Shown: positions 29,901-55,800 of the stretch, in pieces
Layout of the letters: each line of letters begins with the position of its first letter
Position numbering within the stretch: position 1 is the first letter of the stretch
NCBI GenBank assembly: GCA_964036295.1
Contig: OZ038466.1
Location: 17,062,597 to 17,126,596 of the forward strand
DNA length: 64,000 nt
Source of the DNA: Plumapathes pennacea
Lineage: Eukaryota > Cnidaria > Anthozoa > Antipatharia > Myriopathidae
Direction of reading: 5' to 3'
Program-made: the position numbers and the translations under genes
Notes under the pieces: generated by a model
The model's input: only the letters and a program-made list of their open reading frames with translations
Database searches by the model: none
Told to the model about the DNA's origin: nothing

Positions 29901-32531
29901 ATCACATACAATATTATATAATTAATCAACTCAAAGTTGATGTGGGAAGTATTTCAAGGGTTTAAGCAGCCAAGCAGTTTAGGGTGTAACTTAATACTAT
30001 AGTTGGCAAATATATGTTTGTCTGATCCCTGGTCAAAATTTAAAATTTATACACATACAGTATTGTTTTTTTAGAAAAGATGGTGTAGCCTACCATGGAT
30101 ACCAGAGGTTTTTTCATTCAACCTCCACCCCCATCTATAATTTTATGTATTTCTAGCACTATTGAAATCTACTGTACACTGTATTCAATCATGAATGGTT
30201 TCACTGATTATGTACACATGCAATATTAATGCATTTTTTCTGTTGAAACACTAATAGGCCCAAGTTTAAGACCTACAACTGTTTGAAATTCGGCATTAGG
30301 GGAGTACAGTATATGACATCAAACAGACATGATTGTTTTGTTATTTTTGACACATCATCCTTGATGTTTGGACTTTACTGTCAATTTCGTCTCCTTAGGA
30401 AGGGAATTTCAGAGCACAAAAGAATTCTATCTGGATCAAAGGTTATGATGACATGGTTGACAATTTGTCCAATAAAAGATTTCAAGTTTGTGACTCCAGG
30501 GCACAGGACAAGTTCCATGGAAATGCAGAAGGTGAGAAAAAAAACTGTTCAGGAACTTACAGGTTTTCAAAAGTCATCACCTTTCTGTGGTAATATGTTT
30601 CACAATATTTTTTTAATTCAACCAGGCTTTGTGTGATGATCCCTTCAGAGCTATCTCCTTTGATTTGTTTTTCAATATTATTTTTTTCAGATCCCAGAAG
30701 TGGTCATTACCCTGGAGCATCAAATATTCCATTTTCCTCTCTCTTTGACAACACTGAGACTTTAAAAAATGCAGACAACTTAAAACAAGGTACAGTAAGT
30801 GTGCACATGTGAGTAATAGTACATAATCAATTAATTTGTTACATAAACTCTGGTGTGATACAGAGATTTGTGCCAAGCTGGATTTCTTGTTTTGGCCTAT
30901 TGTTTCTAATTGACCAGTCAAAGATAACTTCATGTTTTTTTTTTTGTTTTTTTTTTTTTTTTGTTTTTTAAGAAATGAGGTAGAACATTATGTGAGGAAT
31001 GTTTAAACAATGTGGCGGAGACTTAATGAAGCTGTTAGAAAAGCTTAAATTTGAAGCTTCCCATGCTCAAAAGATACTTGAAGACAGAGAGATAGCTTTA
31101 ACAGCCAGATTGATATGACAGGACTGAAAGTCACTTGGGATGGGGTGACAAATGAAGTCGTAGGTTCTAATTAGCCACTTGATTACAACTCACCCAGTTT
31201 TGATCATTGTTTATCATGCAGTGTTTGCAGATGCTGGTGTTAACTTGTCAGAACCCATTGTCACCATGTGCAACAGTGGAATGTCCTCTTGTACTTTGGC
31301 TCTGGCAGCTCATCTCTGTGGCTGTCCAGAAGTTTCTGTTTATCATGTAAGAACAATATAATAGTTTAAGCGTAACGCAATGTTTATGAAAATACCCATC
31401 TTTTGATCTCTACCTGTTTACTGTTAATCATTATATTTCATTTATATATTGTTAAATTATTATATTTCAGTCAGTACAGTACATATTTGTAGCTTGATGT
31501 GTATTATAAAATCTGAAAAATCTATTCTATTTATTCTTAGCTGTTTAAGTGTGACAGTACAACTTATATTATACTTAGGCCTTCAGAAATGACTTAGGAG
31601 GAGGCTACATGTAGGTTAATTAATAACTCTCTCTAAGGCAGACCTCTCGGGACAAGCATTTACAGCGTCCGCCTGAGAGGTGTCTGCCTTAGAGATAGTT
31701 CAGTTACAGAGAAACAAGTGAAAATTGGCAAGGACCAAATCTGCATGTTGTCTGCCTTAGAGAGGTGTCCACTTTAGGTGTCCGCTTAGAGATAGTTGAC
31801 TGTATTTCCTGAATGTACTAGAATTACAGTACATCTGTCACAGTGACCTAAAGTGCCAGGGATACCCATACAAGCTTACACCAGGTTAAAGAAGCCAGTA
31901 ATGACAGATTTTTTTTAATTTGGTTCTCAGCCTTTAAAAAAATTTGCATTTTGAAGATTGAGCCACACCAACTTATTTTCTGGGGAGCATGCCCCGAGTG
32001 CCCTAAAATAATATAGAAGCTTTAGCTTACATGTTTAATTGGAAACCAATCGGATTTTTGCCTGGATCTACATACCTGTATGTTTAGTGCATGCAAGTAA
32101 ACAAACTGTCATCACATACCAGCGCTCGACATTAACGGTTGCCCACTTGCCCGGGGCAACCAAAACTTTTGGTCGGGCAGGTAAATTCTGGGCCGGGCAA
32201 CTAGAAATTATGAAACTTTCTATTGCTTGAAGTCAATCTACAGTCTGAAGGGCAACCAACCTAAAACCTTAATGTTGTGCACTGCATACAGTCTTTTCAA
32301 GTGTTGAATGTGTTAATCATTATGCATGTGCAGCTTTTGCCATGCCACTAATCTGCAAAAGTGCATGACTTCTACAGATTACAGGTATTGGTAGCTGTAT
32401 TGTGTAGGGAGATACTGTGCAACAATCCTCTATTAAATACTGACTGATGTTTATTTTTTATACAGGGTGGGTTTTTGGAGTGGAAAGCAAAGGTTGACTC
32501 AAGCCAGATTGCATCTGTGAGGACTCAGTGA
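26961..32531 (+). CDS. MPST: 3-mercaptopyruvate sulfurtransferase (tandem rhodanese)
   Basis: Exons: 26961-27169, 28822-29026, 29685-29780, 30399-30531, 30691-30789, 31222-31346, 32466-32531. All are GT-AG and phase-consistent, giving 310 residues, the usual length. It transfers sulfur from 3-mercaptopyruvate to thiol acceptors in cysteine breakdown and H2S/persulfide production, in mitochondria or cytosol. Domain 1 has RHILGASFLDL, a non-catalytic IIYESTG loop and LDGGLEKW. Domain 2 has GHYPGASNIPF and the active loop CNSGMSS with the catalytic Cys at residue 264; the C-x-S-G pattern points to MPST rather than rhodanese proper (CRKG-type). The first ATG adds an Arg-containing N-terminus (YFRRGCIVRAQK) that could target mitochondria; ATGs near 27019 and 27028 would give a cytosolic form. 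Exon 6 has tandem acceptors 9 bases apart. An AATAAA lies at 32868, fairly distant. Confidence 0.93.
27560..27725. mobile_element. Tc1/mariner-pogo-like MITE with TA duplication
   Basis: CAGTCGAACCCCGCTATTTC at the left and AAATAGTGAGGTTCAACTG at the right are inverted copies, with TA directly outside each end. CAGT-type ends with a TA duplication are typical of pogo/Tigger-derived MITEs. It sits in MPST intron 1. Confidence 0.88.
27728..27934. mobile_element. MITE flanked by TTAA, copy 2 (best preserved)
   Basis: TTAACCCTTTCACTCCTGAG at the left and CTCAGGAGTGAAAGGGTTAA at the right are perfect inverted copies, and the TTAA is the target duplication. It begins two bases after the preceding pogo-like MITE. 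TTAA plus CCCTTT ends suggests a piggyBac-like source. Relatives lie at 16410-16619 and 14304-14470, with decayed stretches near 46545 and 49255. Confidence 0.88.
31622..31801. mobile_element. Decayed pogo-like MITE
   Basis: CTCTCTAAGGCAGACCTCTC at the left and GTCCGCTTAGAGATAGTTGACTG followed by TA at the right, with internal copies of TCTGCCTTAGAGA. The right end fits the CAGTCAACTAT... terminus of TA-inserting elements. The left end is eroded. It lies in MPST intron 6. Confidence 0.6.
32118..32284. mobile_element. CAG-ended MITE with 5-bp duplication CATAC
   Basis: CAGCGCTCGACATTAACGGT at the left and TTAATGTTGTGCACTG at the right are imperfect inverted ends. CATAC lies immediately outside both ends. 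CAG/CTG termini are hAT-like, but the duplication reads as 5 bp, not the standard 8. It lies in MPST intron 6. Confidence 0.72.
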
Positions 32532-34259
32532 CACTGCCAACCTTGAAATCCAACTGATATCATTTTGGTATATTGAATCCAGAAAACAAAATATCAATAA
32601 CATACTAATAGGTGAACTAAGATCTCATCAAGCTTATTAGACATGTACACCAGCCTGTAGGATCACTATGTTCTGCCCTTGTTGTAGGTAAGCACAATAA
32701 TATATTACACTGTAATATATTAATTTGTGGACGTGTGTCACACAATATATCTCAGTGTCTATGACGTCATAATATTACTATCCATTACTATAATGTACAG
32801 TATGAGTTGTTGCAGTGTATCCTCTGAAATGGCACTGCTCTTGCAGAATCTCTATTTATAAGCATAGAATAAATTGTGTAACATATGCAGTACTGTGTAC
32901 TGTAATATAAATTTCACATAACTATTACACTATTGCTAAAAGAATATAAATTGTGTTTTTGATACCTGTGTATTAGCTAAAACAAAATAGACCGACCATT
33001 TAATGGTCAGACAGTGAAAAACCCTTTGGTGACCTTCAAATAATAAAAGTATAAAGAATAAAGTTGTGCATGTGTGTGTCTATAACTGCCCAGTTTTAAT
33101 TGGTCGCTTAGGGGAGGTGGCCGCTTATGGGAATTTCTCACCATGGGAAGCCTAAGTGAGATCCAGCTTTGAGCCACAACCAGTGTCAAATAATGCAGTT
33201 TTAGTCCTGATACACCCTGTTACATTACATATGTTAGTGTTTGTACAGTCCAGTTTCTGCAGAGGAAGTTAGTCCTTGCTCAGAAAATTGCTCTTTGGGA
33301 GCATAGTGGTCGCTTACTGGAGCCAGAGGTACAGTGTATATAAAAAAAACAATAGAAAAACTCAATAGTCAGCTTCAAAGGTGGTCACGGTCAATTATGA
33401 GAGGATTTGACTGAGGGACCAATCGGTCGTTTGGTAAATGGTTTCTCAGGAAGGTTCCACTGTACTACAAATTTTGAAAAACTATTTCTTTTCGCTTACT
33501 TGAGCCACTATTCACATTGTCTTATTTTGTTTAAATGCTAGTGTAACCAATATGCCAATAATTAATATTTCCATATGCCATGACTGTTTTGCCATATTCA
33601 TTTTGTAAAAGGGAGCCCAAAACTTTATAAGCCTGCGGGGGTTTCTTTTTGAGCTTCCCTTCCTTTTTATATATTTTGTGTATTACCATTAGTGTGACAG
33701 TTGGCAAAACATAAACTGAAACTGAAAGTCTCCCTTTATTTCTTGCTGGAAAAAAATCACAAAAAAGTCATTTTCTGTTTTCATATGGAAACTGGGGGAA
33801 TTGAACAGGAAAAAAAAGCTTCCATTTCTTCCTTCCATACAGTACAAAACTACAAGGAGACTTTATATGTCTAGCATTTGCACTTTCTGCAATCAACTTC
33901 AATTTCCTTGTGCTGTGATAAACCCCTGAGCCCACTGGACAGACGGGTATTACTAGCTTTTGATGGTTGCTCAGGTAAGATCACTGATCACACAAGGCAA
34001 TGTGAAAATCTGCATTAAATGTTCAAAGCAACACAATATAAACTGCATACATACCATTGTTTATACACTGATTTGCCCCTGGAATAATTGAATTGACGTG
34101 AACAAATTCAGCTTATGTTTTCTCTGTATGTGCAATCGCTGTAAACAAAGCCGACTCACATTCAAATATGGCGCGTGTTGCACGGGCAGCGGTGCGCATG
34201 CCCCGTGTTGGGGAGTCTGGGAGGAAGTGCAGGGCTGGTGCCGGTGCAGACGAGAAAAA
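32532..34259. other. Spacer between MPST and transportin genes
   Basis: No coding exon is seen. The left part should hold the MPST 3' UTR (AATAAA at 32868). About 33091-33462 looks like a decayed TA-inserting element (starts CAGTTTTAATTGGTCGCTTA, ends AGGAAGGTTCCACTG then TA). The last 120 bases are CpG-rich (GCGCGTGTTGCACGGGCAGC and beyond) and probably form the transportin promoter and 5' UTR. Confidence 0.5.
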
Positions 34260-48136
<13,877 letters not shown>

Positions 48137-48218
48137 AAGGAGAGAAAGGGGCTCCCAGATAGGAGATTCATAAGGTAAGTGGGACTACTGGTGCCAAATA
48201 GTCACTCACGAGGACGCT

Positions 48219-48362
48219 CACCTTGCAGTAGTCCACGATTCACAAAACTTCCGAACGAACGAAAATGTTCGTAAATACCAGTTACACATCTGAACAATGA
48301 TAGCATGCGTAGTTCACAATTACGAACATCTCGTTCGTACGCAAGTTTTGTAATACACGGCC
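48219..48362. mobile_element. MITE related to the one at 55843
   Basis: CACGATTCACAAAACTTCCG at the left and CAAGTTTTGTAATACACGGC at the right are imperfect inverted ends that share a CAAAACTTGCGTACGAACG theme with 55843-56020. Confidence 0.6.
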
Positions 48363-50946
48363 TCAGTTTCCCAACTGCCTGCGCAACCAAGTTTGACGGG
48401 GACCTACTTTGTTTCATGGCGGACTGTGTTCGGCCTCAATGTCGGTGCACTCATCCAAGTGATGGACGTCTTGAATCAATATGCAGTTTAAGATTGCCGT
48501 TTTCTGCAGCCCGTAAGCCGCAAAAAGTCACATGATCTAACTCGCACGTCCCGTTAAAGGAGGCAAAGTTTGAAATAACATAAAGTGATGGCAGTACCAA
48601 GAGTCGGCTCTATTTGCTGCTTTTCGCACACTGAAGCGCGGATTCAACTTGAGATGTTGTTCTTCTTTGTAGGGTGGGAAGGGCCTTTAAATGTGGGGCT
48701 GATTCCATGTGCTTCACTGGATACCTCTGTGTCGTCAGTCATGTCATCTGTCTGTATGTCAGTCAGTCAATTGAAGTCGTCAGTAAGTGACAGTGCGCGT
48801 AACATTCCTGTGAAAGTCAGTTCACAATGCGTGTGCCCATTTTCGGGTGCCTTGTGCCAGCAGTGATGGAACATTGATGTTGAATTGAAACAAATAACCC
48901 CAAGTGCATGATGGACGTGTAACCTGTAATGACTTGTTATGACGTAACGTGAAGTTAATGCTACAGTGCTCGGTGTTCTGCGTGTGCTTATACAGTTTGC
49001 CAGCCGGGCTGCTTCATATCGCTCTCTGCATCGTGGGAAAACTAATAGATATGGTGTACAGCTCACCATTCAACTTCACTAATCTTGGAGGAATTTTTTG
49101 ACCTTCGGAGTACACTCCCAAGGTCTTGGTAGACTTTCAAAAGTCGGCTAGGTAAATCGGGGCGCGGGTTCTCCTTGTCATTTTATCACATGCTTGTCGA
49201 CACACGCGAATTACTTGTTCTCCGGTAAACAGTTTCACCTATCCATTTAAAGGAATCATAAAGAAACTGTATCCATGCGTGATGAAGTTAGAATCGATAG
49301 TTTAAGCAGCTTTCATCTGTGTAAACTACCAAAAGTCCAGTCCTCCCTACTGCATACATAATTTGATCACTCCTAAAAGCTACTACGTGCTAAGCAATTC
49401 TGCGTTGGACTGCGAAGAGGACAATTTGTGTCTGATGCGTTTAGGCGTTGGTGTTTTCATTTCTTGAGGGAACAGTTTTCGGAGTTGAGCGGTGCGATAG
49501 ATGACAAGGAGAAGTCTCGTCGTGATTGTAATTTGATATGATATATATTGTATGTAAATTGAGATGGAATGGGTCATTTTCGCGATGCGTGTTGCCTCTG
49601 TTTCACGTGGAGGCCTGGGTGAAACCTTTTATGAAAATGAGTTTAATTTGCAGCGGGCCTCGCTTTGAAACAGAGACAACAGGCATCACGAAAATGTCCC
49701 ATTTTCCAAACTGCGGTTTGCTACTGTCACGTCTCGAAAAGTGCGCCCGGATTGTACGCATTCAAGGCAGCGCGGCCGTCCACCGATTGCTAAGGTTTTC
49801 CAGTGTGTTTGGTCGTGCCCTTTGCTTGTGGCGTGGGTTCCTTAGCAAACCAAGGTTGTGATTGCAGTTGTAATAAATAACTCAGGTTGCGGGCTGATTC
49901 ACGGCTGAGGGACAGCTTGAAGTCCTATATCCCCTAGCCGCTCCCCCCTTCATCTTCAAACGGCAGTGTCTGGGGGTGGGGATTGGACGAGTGCGTGAGA
50001 GATTTGAGTGAGTTCACAGTGTGCAGCGGGTTTGCACCTTGTGTGAAAAGCGTTTTGTCGGAAGAGACTCTGCAGGTTCAGAGAGTTTGGGATTTAAGTC
50101 ACTCGGGAAAGTAATAACTAGGGGTTCTTTTCAGATGTTTCTGCAAAACGAATGGCTACATCACTTGCCTTTGGGCTTTGTTCCCCCTCGCGCACAACAA
50201 TTGCTTGCTTTGTTGAAGTAGAACATTCCGTTTTAGATCTGTTCATTTTAGCAATCTGAAGCTGTAGCAATTAACCGCACTTTCTCTTGTTTCAAATCTA
50301 ACATTAAATTGGTGAAGGGAACGTCAAGGTTCAATATTCTGCTTGGAACATCGGATCGAGGAATAATGGAACAGCGTTGGAGGTCAAAGTTTTCGTTTTC
50401 GACACCATCTTTTTCGGGACATTCTGTAAGATTCCTTAATTGTGTGCCGATCAAAACTCTGATGTTTCTGATTCTGATGTGTATTGCAGAGACATCCAAA
50501 AGGGCCCTTAGGTGTGGCAGGTATCAGCCATATAATCAGCCTCTAAACCAGACTAATAGTACTGCGTGACCATGGAAAGCAGGGTCAGCAGTTTATTTTA
50601 GTAGGTAATTTTAATAATATATTTTAACAATTAAATGTCGGAGTTTTAGGAGGCAGTCTTTTATAGTTTTGTATGAAATGTGATAGGGAGGATGCAGTTG
50701 GACAACTTTTTTGCACTTAAATCCTGGCTCTATAACAAATAATTTATCTTTGAGGTAAATAATGCTTTTCTTTCCTTTGCTAGCTCTTATTCGCTACTTT
50801 ATTGACGATTTCACGTCATCCACTTTTTTTTTCGTTTTTGACAACTTGAGATGTGATTTTCGCGAGTCAGAAGCTTAAACATATGTATTTAACCCAGACC
50901 CTAAACTCATATTGTACACATGTTTGTAATCTACAGGACCAGCCTG

Positions 50947-51168
50947 GGGCCAATTCAATAAACATTTACACGTGTACTTTACAAGTTGGACCATTATTCA
51001 AACACCACTAAACGGACTCTACTCCAGCAAAGTCTGTACAATTTTACAGATACAGGTCCCTAGTGCAAAACCACAACAGTATTTGGCCATTGTATTGGAT
51101 TAAAGTGTGTGTGGAGAAATTGGTCCGACTTGTAAAATACACTTGTAAAGGCTTTATTGAATTGGCCC
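50947..51168. mobile_element. GGGCCAATTCAA MITE (CTG duplication)
   Basis: GGGCCAATTCAATAAACATT at the left and GCTTTATTGAATTGGCCC at the right are inverted ends, with subterminal GTGTACTTTACAAGTTGGACC matched by GGTCCGACTTGTAAAATACAC. CTG lies directly outside both. The target choice is the same as in the GGCCCGGTT family, but the interior is unrelated. Confidence 0.88.
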
Positions 51169-51812
51169 CTGGTCCTCATAATGCAAATACAGGGCGTAAT
51201 TTCGTGTTCACCGACGATTTTCCAGTTTGAAAGACTCGTGTTTGTCCGAGTTTCTTTGCGAGATTCGTGAGTGTAAGCTTACGTATATATCATTCCAATA
51301 AAAACGTGTTGTTTATATGAGCAAAAATTCAATTACAGAAAACGTTTATACTTAATCCAGTGGTGATAGTTTTCAGTCAATTCCTGGATATTTACAAACT
51401 TGGACGCCTAGACGACCAAGAATTGGCGGAGAAGAATTTCATTGAATCGCAAATCAACTCGGACAAATATAGCCCTTTCGTACTGTAATCTTCTCTTTGT
51501 CCGGCTTTGCAGTGGCAATATTGGAAGTAGTGTGTCTTGTTTCTGTGACAGTGACAACCACCCAGTCAAACTCAGCTGGTCTGTTGTTTGTCGTTTCGTT
51601 ACGTGCCGTTCGTTCAGTGCTCGTGTGTCGTTTGTCAGTGAGCTGTTCCTGCGGTACTTGAATTGAATGTATTTAAATATTGAATTTGTCAAGCGACGTT
51701 TAGTTATGAAAAAGAATTTCGTATCCAGGGAGTCTGAATGTCAAATAAATGTGACCATGAGGTAACTGATTTCATTTGTGATTTTGGCAGATACTGTACC
51801 TGTAGAGTGTTT

Positions 51813-51833
51813 GGGGGGGGGGGGGGGGGGGGG
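51813..51833. repeat. Poly-G tract followed by a GAGGCTCC dispersed repeat
   Basis: A run of 21 G precedes a degenerate repeat (about 51834-52160: GGGGAGGCTCCGCCTAAG, then several ACCCTTTAAAATAC words). A related copy in opposite orientation occurs at about 63505-63760. The G run could form a quadruplex. Confidence 0.7.
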
Positions 51834-52178
51834 ATTTTTTACAAGGGGAGGCTCCGCCTAAGTTTTTAACCCCTTACCCTTTAAAATACTGTTCTGGAGT
51901 CGAAATAGTGACCCTTTGAGTGCCTCTAGTAAAACAAATTCCCCCTTTTTTATACCTTTAAACAGGAAGACGTCTTGAAAAACCGCACGCATCTTACTCG
52001 GCAACGTGACTTTTGCGAACTGCTCAATCGAGCGACAAGTTTAGAACCCCCTATGAAATGCCAATACGATTTTCCTTTGGCCAGCCGTTCTTACCGACCC
52101 TTTAAAATACCAAACAGCTTCCTTTTTCTATACGCATTTTTATACGTGAGGCCTGAATCATAGGGAATGCCCACCCTG

Positions 52179-52303
52179 GGCCCGGTTGTTCAAAGAGTGT
52201 ATAGCGCTATTCGCCGGATAAATCGCTATTCAGTGGATAGTATTAACCATTAAGCTTAAATCAGTCAGTGGATAGTGCTATCCACTCTTTGAACAACCGG
52301 GCC
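52179..52303. mobile_element. Short GGCCCGGTT MITE, copy 4 (CTG duplication)
   Basis: GGCCCGGTTGTTCAAAGAGT at the left and ACTCTTTGAACAACCGGGCC at the right are perfect inverted ends 125 bp apart, with CTG outside both. The interior (TAGCGCTATTCGCCGGATAA, then paired AGTGGATAGT words) differs from copies 1-3, so it is a subfamily sharing only the ends. Confidence 0.88.
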
Positions 52304-52873
52304 CTGGAGTTTTGTTTTTAACACAGCCTCGCAAGCACACGCCTTTCTATTTTTGCTTTCGTTTCCTGACGTACCTAATGGAAAACCAAGCCTGTTAGTA
52401 TTTAAACTCCTAAGCTAAGAATGAGTTTTAACAGCTTAAGAAGAAACTACACGAGTGGTGTAAAGGCTCGTTTACATGGGTGATTTGGGCGGGGTTTTGC
52501 GTGTGAACTTGCGAGTGTCTCGCGACATTTGAAGATGTCTTTGCATTGTGTCTGCAAAATTGTATGCGCACGCACTAGAGAATCGAAGTAATCCCTGTTT
52601 GAGGTGGTTAAAACGCTGATCGAGACAGCGTTTGAACTGTGTCTGGGAGTGCTTTGGGGGCTTTTGCCTTGTAGCTGGTATTGACCACTAAAATTTCAGA
52701 AGCACGAAAGCGTCGCATGGGGCGGTCGTCCATTGGAGCTGTCTGATAGTTTACAATGTCCAGACTCGCGCAGTGCGCGCGCTACGTGAGTCACATGAAA
52801 ATCTTCATCTAATTACAAACCGCATCGGACTCCGAAGGTTGCAAGGAAAAACTGCCTTCTTGTGTCAAAAAAG

Positions 52874-55800
52874 ATGGTGGCCACGCATCTAACCCTCGGC
52901 AGCTTATGCCAAGGTATTATTTTCATGGTGGTGATGTCTTCTCAGTTCAGTGCTGGTATCGAAATATCTGTTTCACAAAGGAACGGTCGAGACCTGGAAA
53001 GTTGTTTGGTAAACAATCATGCTAGTCAATCTTGCGCCTCACTGCAGTATGTAGTGGACTCCTTCTACACCATGGCTTCGTTCAGAGGCGCTCAACTTGT
53101 CATTACGGTTCGGGACGATGTGTACGTTTTGACTAAGCAAGTGATTATTGCTCAGCCATTCGAGGACAGGCGGATCACTATATCTGCAGCCGTTAACACT
53201 ACCGCGCTTTTCTTGTGCGGGAACGTCGATGCGGGTATAACAATTGCAGCTCACAACGTGAACTTTCAAAACCTTCTCTTCCAGAACTGCGGCCCTCGTT
53301 ACGCGGCTGTGGTGAGAGCATGGAACTCGAGAAATGTCTCCTTCATCAACTGTACATTTCAGCATAATCGCCAAGCCGGTTTGAACGCGTTCGACAGCAG
53401 CATTCTGTTGGAGCACTGCTTGTTTCTCAATAACACTTCCAATGCTAACAGCTCGGAAGCAATCTACGCACCGGGACAAGAATCAGCAGGGGGCGGCGCA
53501 GCCTTCGTCTTCTATTCGGCTCACAATTTATCCGTTGCAATAAGATACACGGAGTTCGTTGCCAACGTCGCTTTGGTGAATAACACGGAGCATTTCGTAG
53601 CCCCTTCAGCGAATTCTTCCAAGCTGAGCACCGGCGGTGGAGGAATGGCGATCATGTTCGCTGGGACAACGAATCTGTGCAGTGTGTTGGTTGATCAGAC
53701 GAGGTTTTCCAGAAACGCAGCCACTCACGGCGGGGCGCTAATGTTGATATCCAGCAACAGGTCCAAGAACAACCGCGTGACGCTCATTAATTCCAAGCTG
53801 TTGAAAAACTGGGGCAGCCAAGCTGGGGGAGGCATCGACATGTCCCAGTGGGACACATCGAGCAAGCTGGAGGTGCTCATCAAAAATACCACCTTTGAGG
53901 AAAATGTTTCTCGACGCGGTGGTGGGGCTAATGTGTTCTACATGAACTTCCTCAAGCGCGCTGAAGATTCACATCTCCAGTTTAACACGGTGTATTTTAA
54001 GAGAAACGAGGCTTATGCCGGGGCCGCTGTTCGCCTGGGCTCCGCTTTGCCTCTCGGTTGTCCAATCGCTGCCCAGCCCAACTTTGTGAGTTGCACGTTT
54101 GACAGCCACGTGGCTGTTAATGTCACGTATACCGCACCGCTGACCAGTCAGAGAGTGGGCGTCACTTTTCGCGGGTACAACATTTTCATGAATAACGCTG
54201 GCTTCGGGGCTGCTGAGTTTGAGAATAGCATCATACATGTTAAAGAAACGCTTCACTTTCTCAACAACTCGGGCATAATGGGAGGGGCGCTGTTTTTGAG
54301 GTCGAGCCAAATCAAGTTGTACCCAGACAGCGAGTTGCTCTTCAGGAACAATCGCGCAAGCGCCGTGGGCGGTGCCATAGCGGTATCCGCGTATATGATG
54401 TATGACGTCATACACAAGTACAACACCGACTGCTTTTTGGTCTACAGTCAGCCCCAGACTCCCCCATCGGAGTGGAAAGTAAGGCATTCGTCTGGTGTTT
54501 GTTTGTTTTTTGTTTTTTTCTTTCTTTCTTTTATAACTCGCGTTATAAAAGATATTCTACATCAAGTAATGATGAAGTACACTCGGTCAGAGTTCAGTCT
54601 GCCAATTTCAAAATATCACGTCCGAGAATTGACCAATTGGTGTTACTTTAATGAACAGACCAATCAGCAGTGCGACAAGTCGCCATCGCAACCTGCTTGC
54701 TTGCGTAAGCAGATTGCCATTTCTTAAATCTAATACTTAATTGCCATCTTTTCTGAGACTTACTTTTGTTTCCTAGAGCAACGTCTACTTTATCAAGAAC
54801 AGCGCCAAACTCAAGGGCGCAGCAGTGTTTGTGGGATCTTTAGGGTCATGCCTGTGGTGTGAACTATACCCTTTTTATAGCTTCCGCAAGGCACTCCGCT
54901 GGAATGACAGGTTTGTGTACCGCGGTAACTATCTTCACCCTTTGGGCAAAATGAAACTACGCTCTGGACACGAGTACGACATTGCTACGGATACGGCAGG
55001 ATTTCGCGTAGCACCGGGACAAGGGAACGTTCTACAGGTTTGCACAGCATGAAATAAGAACTAGACAATGTTATTTTATAGTACGCGCGCTGTGATTGGT
55101 TGAAAACACATGAAACGTACACCGACACGGTAACCTTAGTTAATCGTCCAATTTGCCTTTTTTTTTTTTTTTTAATTTACGAACGGAATGGCCATAACGT
55201 CCCTTATAAATCAGGCATTAAAAAGGGCTAAATTATGAGCTAAATAGTGCTAATGCTTCCAAACTTGAGGCAATGAGTCCCGCATGTTTTTCCATGTAGA
55301 AAGTGATGACATTCCTTGTTTAAGGAAGGATTACATCACCATACTATTTATAATTAAACAAACTACTGCAGAAGGAAATAATGTTGTTGGACATATACTC
55401 TCTTTTTCCTCTTTCACAGCTCTCCCCGGGTGAGAACACCACGATACAAGTGGAAGGATTTGACGAACTAGGTCACGGAATCTACACCGTAGCGTCTGTA
55501 TCTGAAGGCAGCAGTGCAAATAACACCACGCACCTTTTGTTGGAGAACGACATGGAAGTTCTGTCTCCTGTGACAGACAACAGATTACCGTTTATGTACA
55601 AGGTCGAGTCAGAAGAAAAGTATCAAGAGATGGTCAAGGAGTCGATCCCGCGAACAATTGATGTGGTAGATTTGTACTCCAATTTGAAATACGCCAAGTT
55701 TTCGTTTAAAGTGCTAACGGTTCCCTGTCGACCAGGATTCACTTTCAAGGAACACAAGTGCGTCTGTGACCACGAACATATCGCTGGGGTCTTAAGGTAG

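Larger units (their letters stand above)
48137..52873. other. TNPO1 3' region and spacer before the beta-helix gene
   Basis: No further coding exon is recognised. A strong donor GTAAGT at 48175 may begin a 3'-UTR intron. AATAAA words at 49872 and 51744 are candidate ends. Repeats listed separately are a MITE at 48219-48362, a CTG-flanked MITE at 50947-51168, a poly-G tract, a dispersed GAGGCTCC repeat at about 51834-52160 and a small GGCCCGGTT element at 52179-52303. The last 170 bases are CpG-containing and probably hold the next promoter. Confidence 0.5.
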
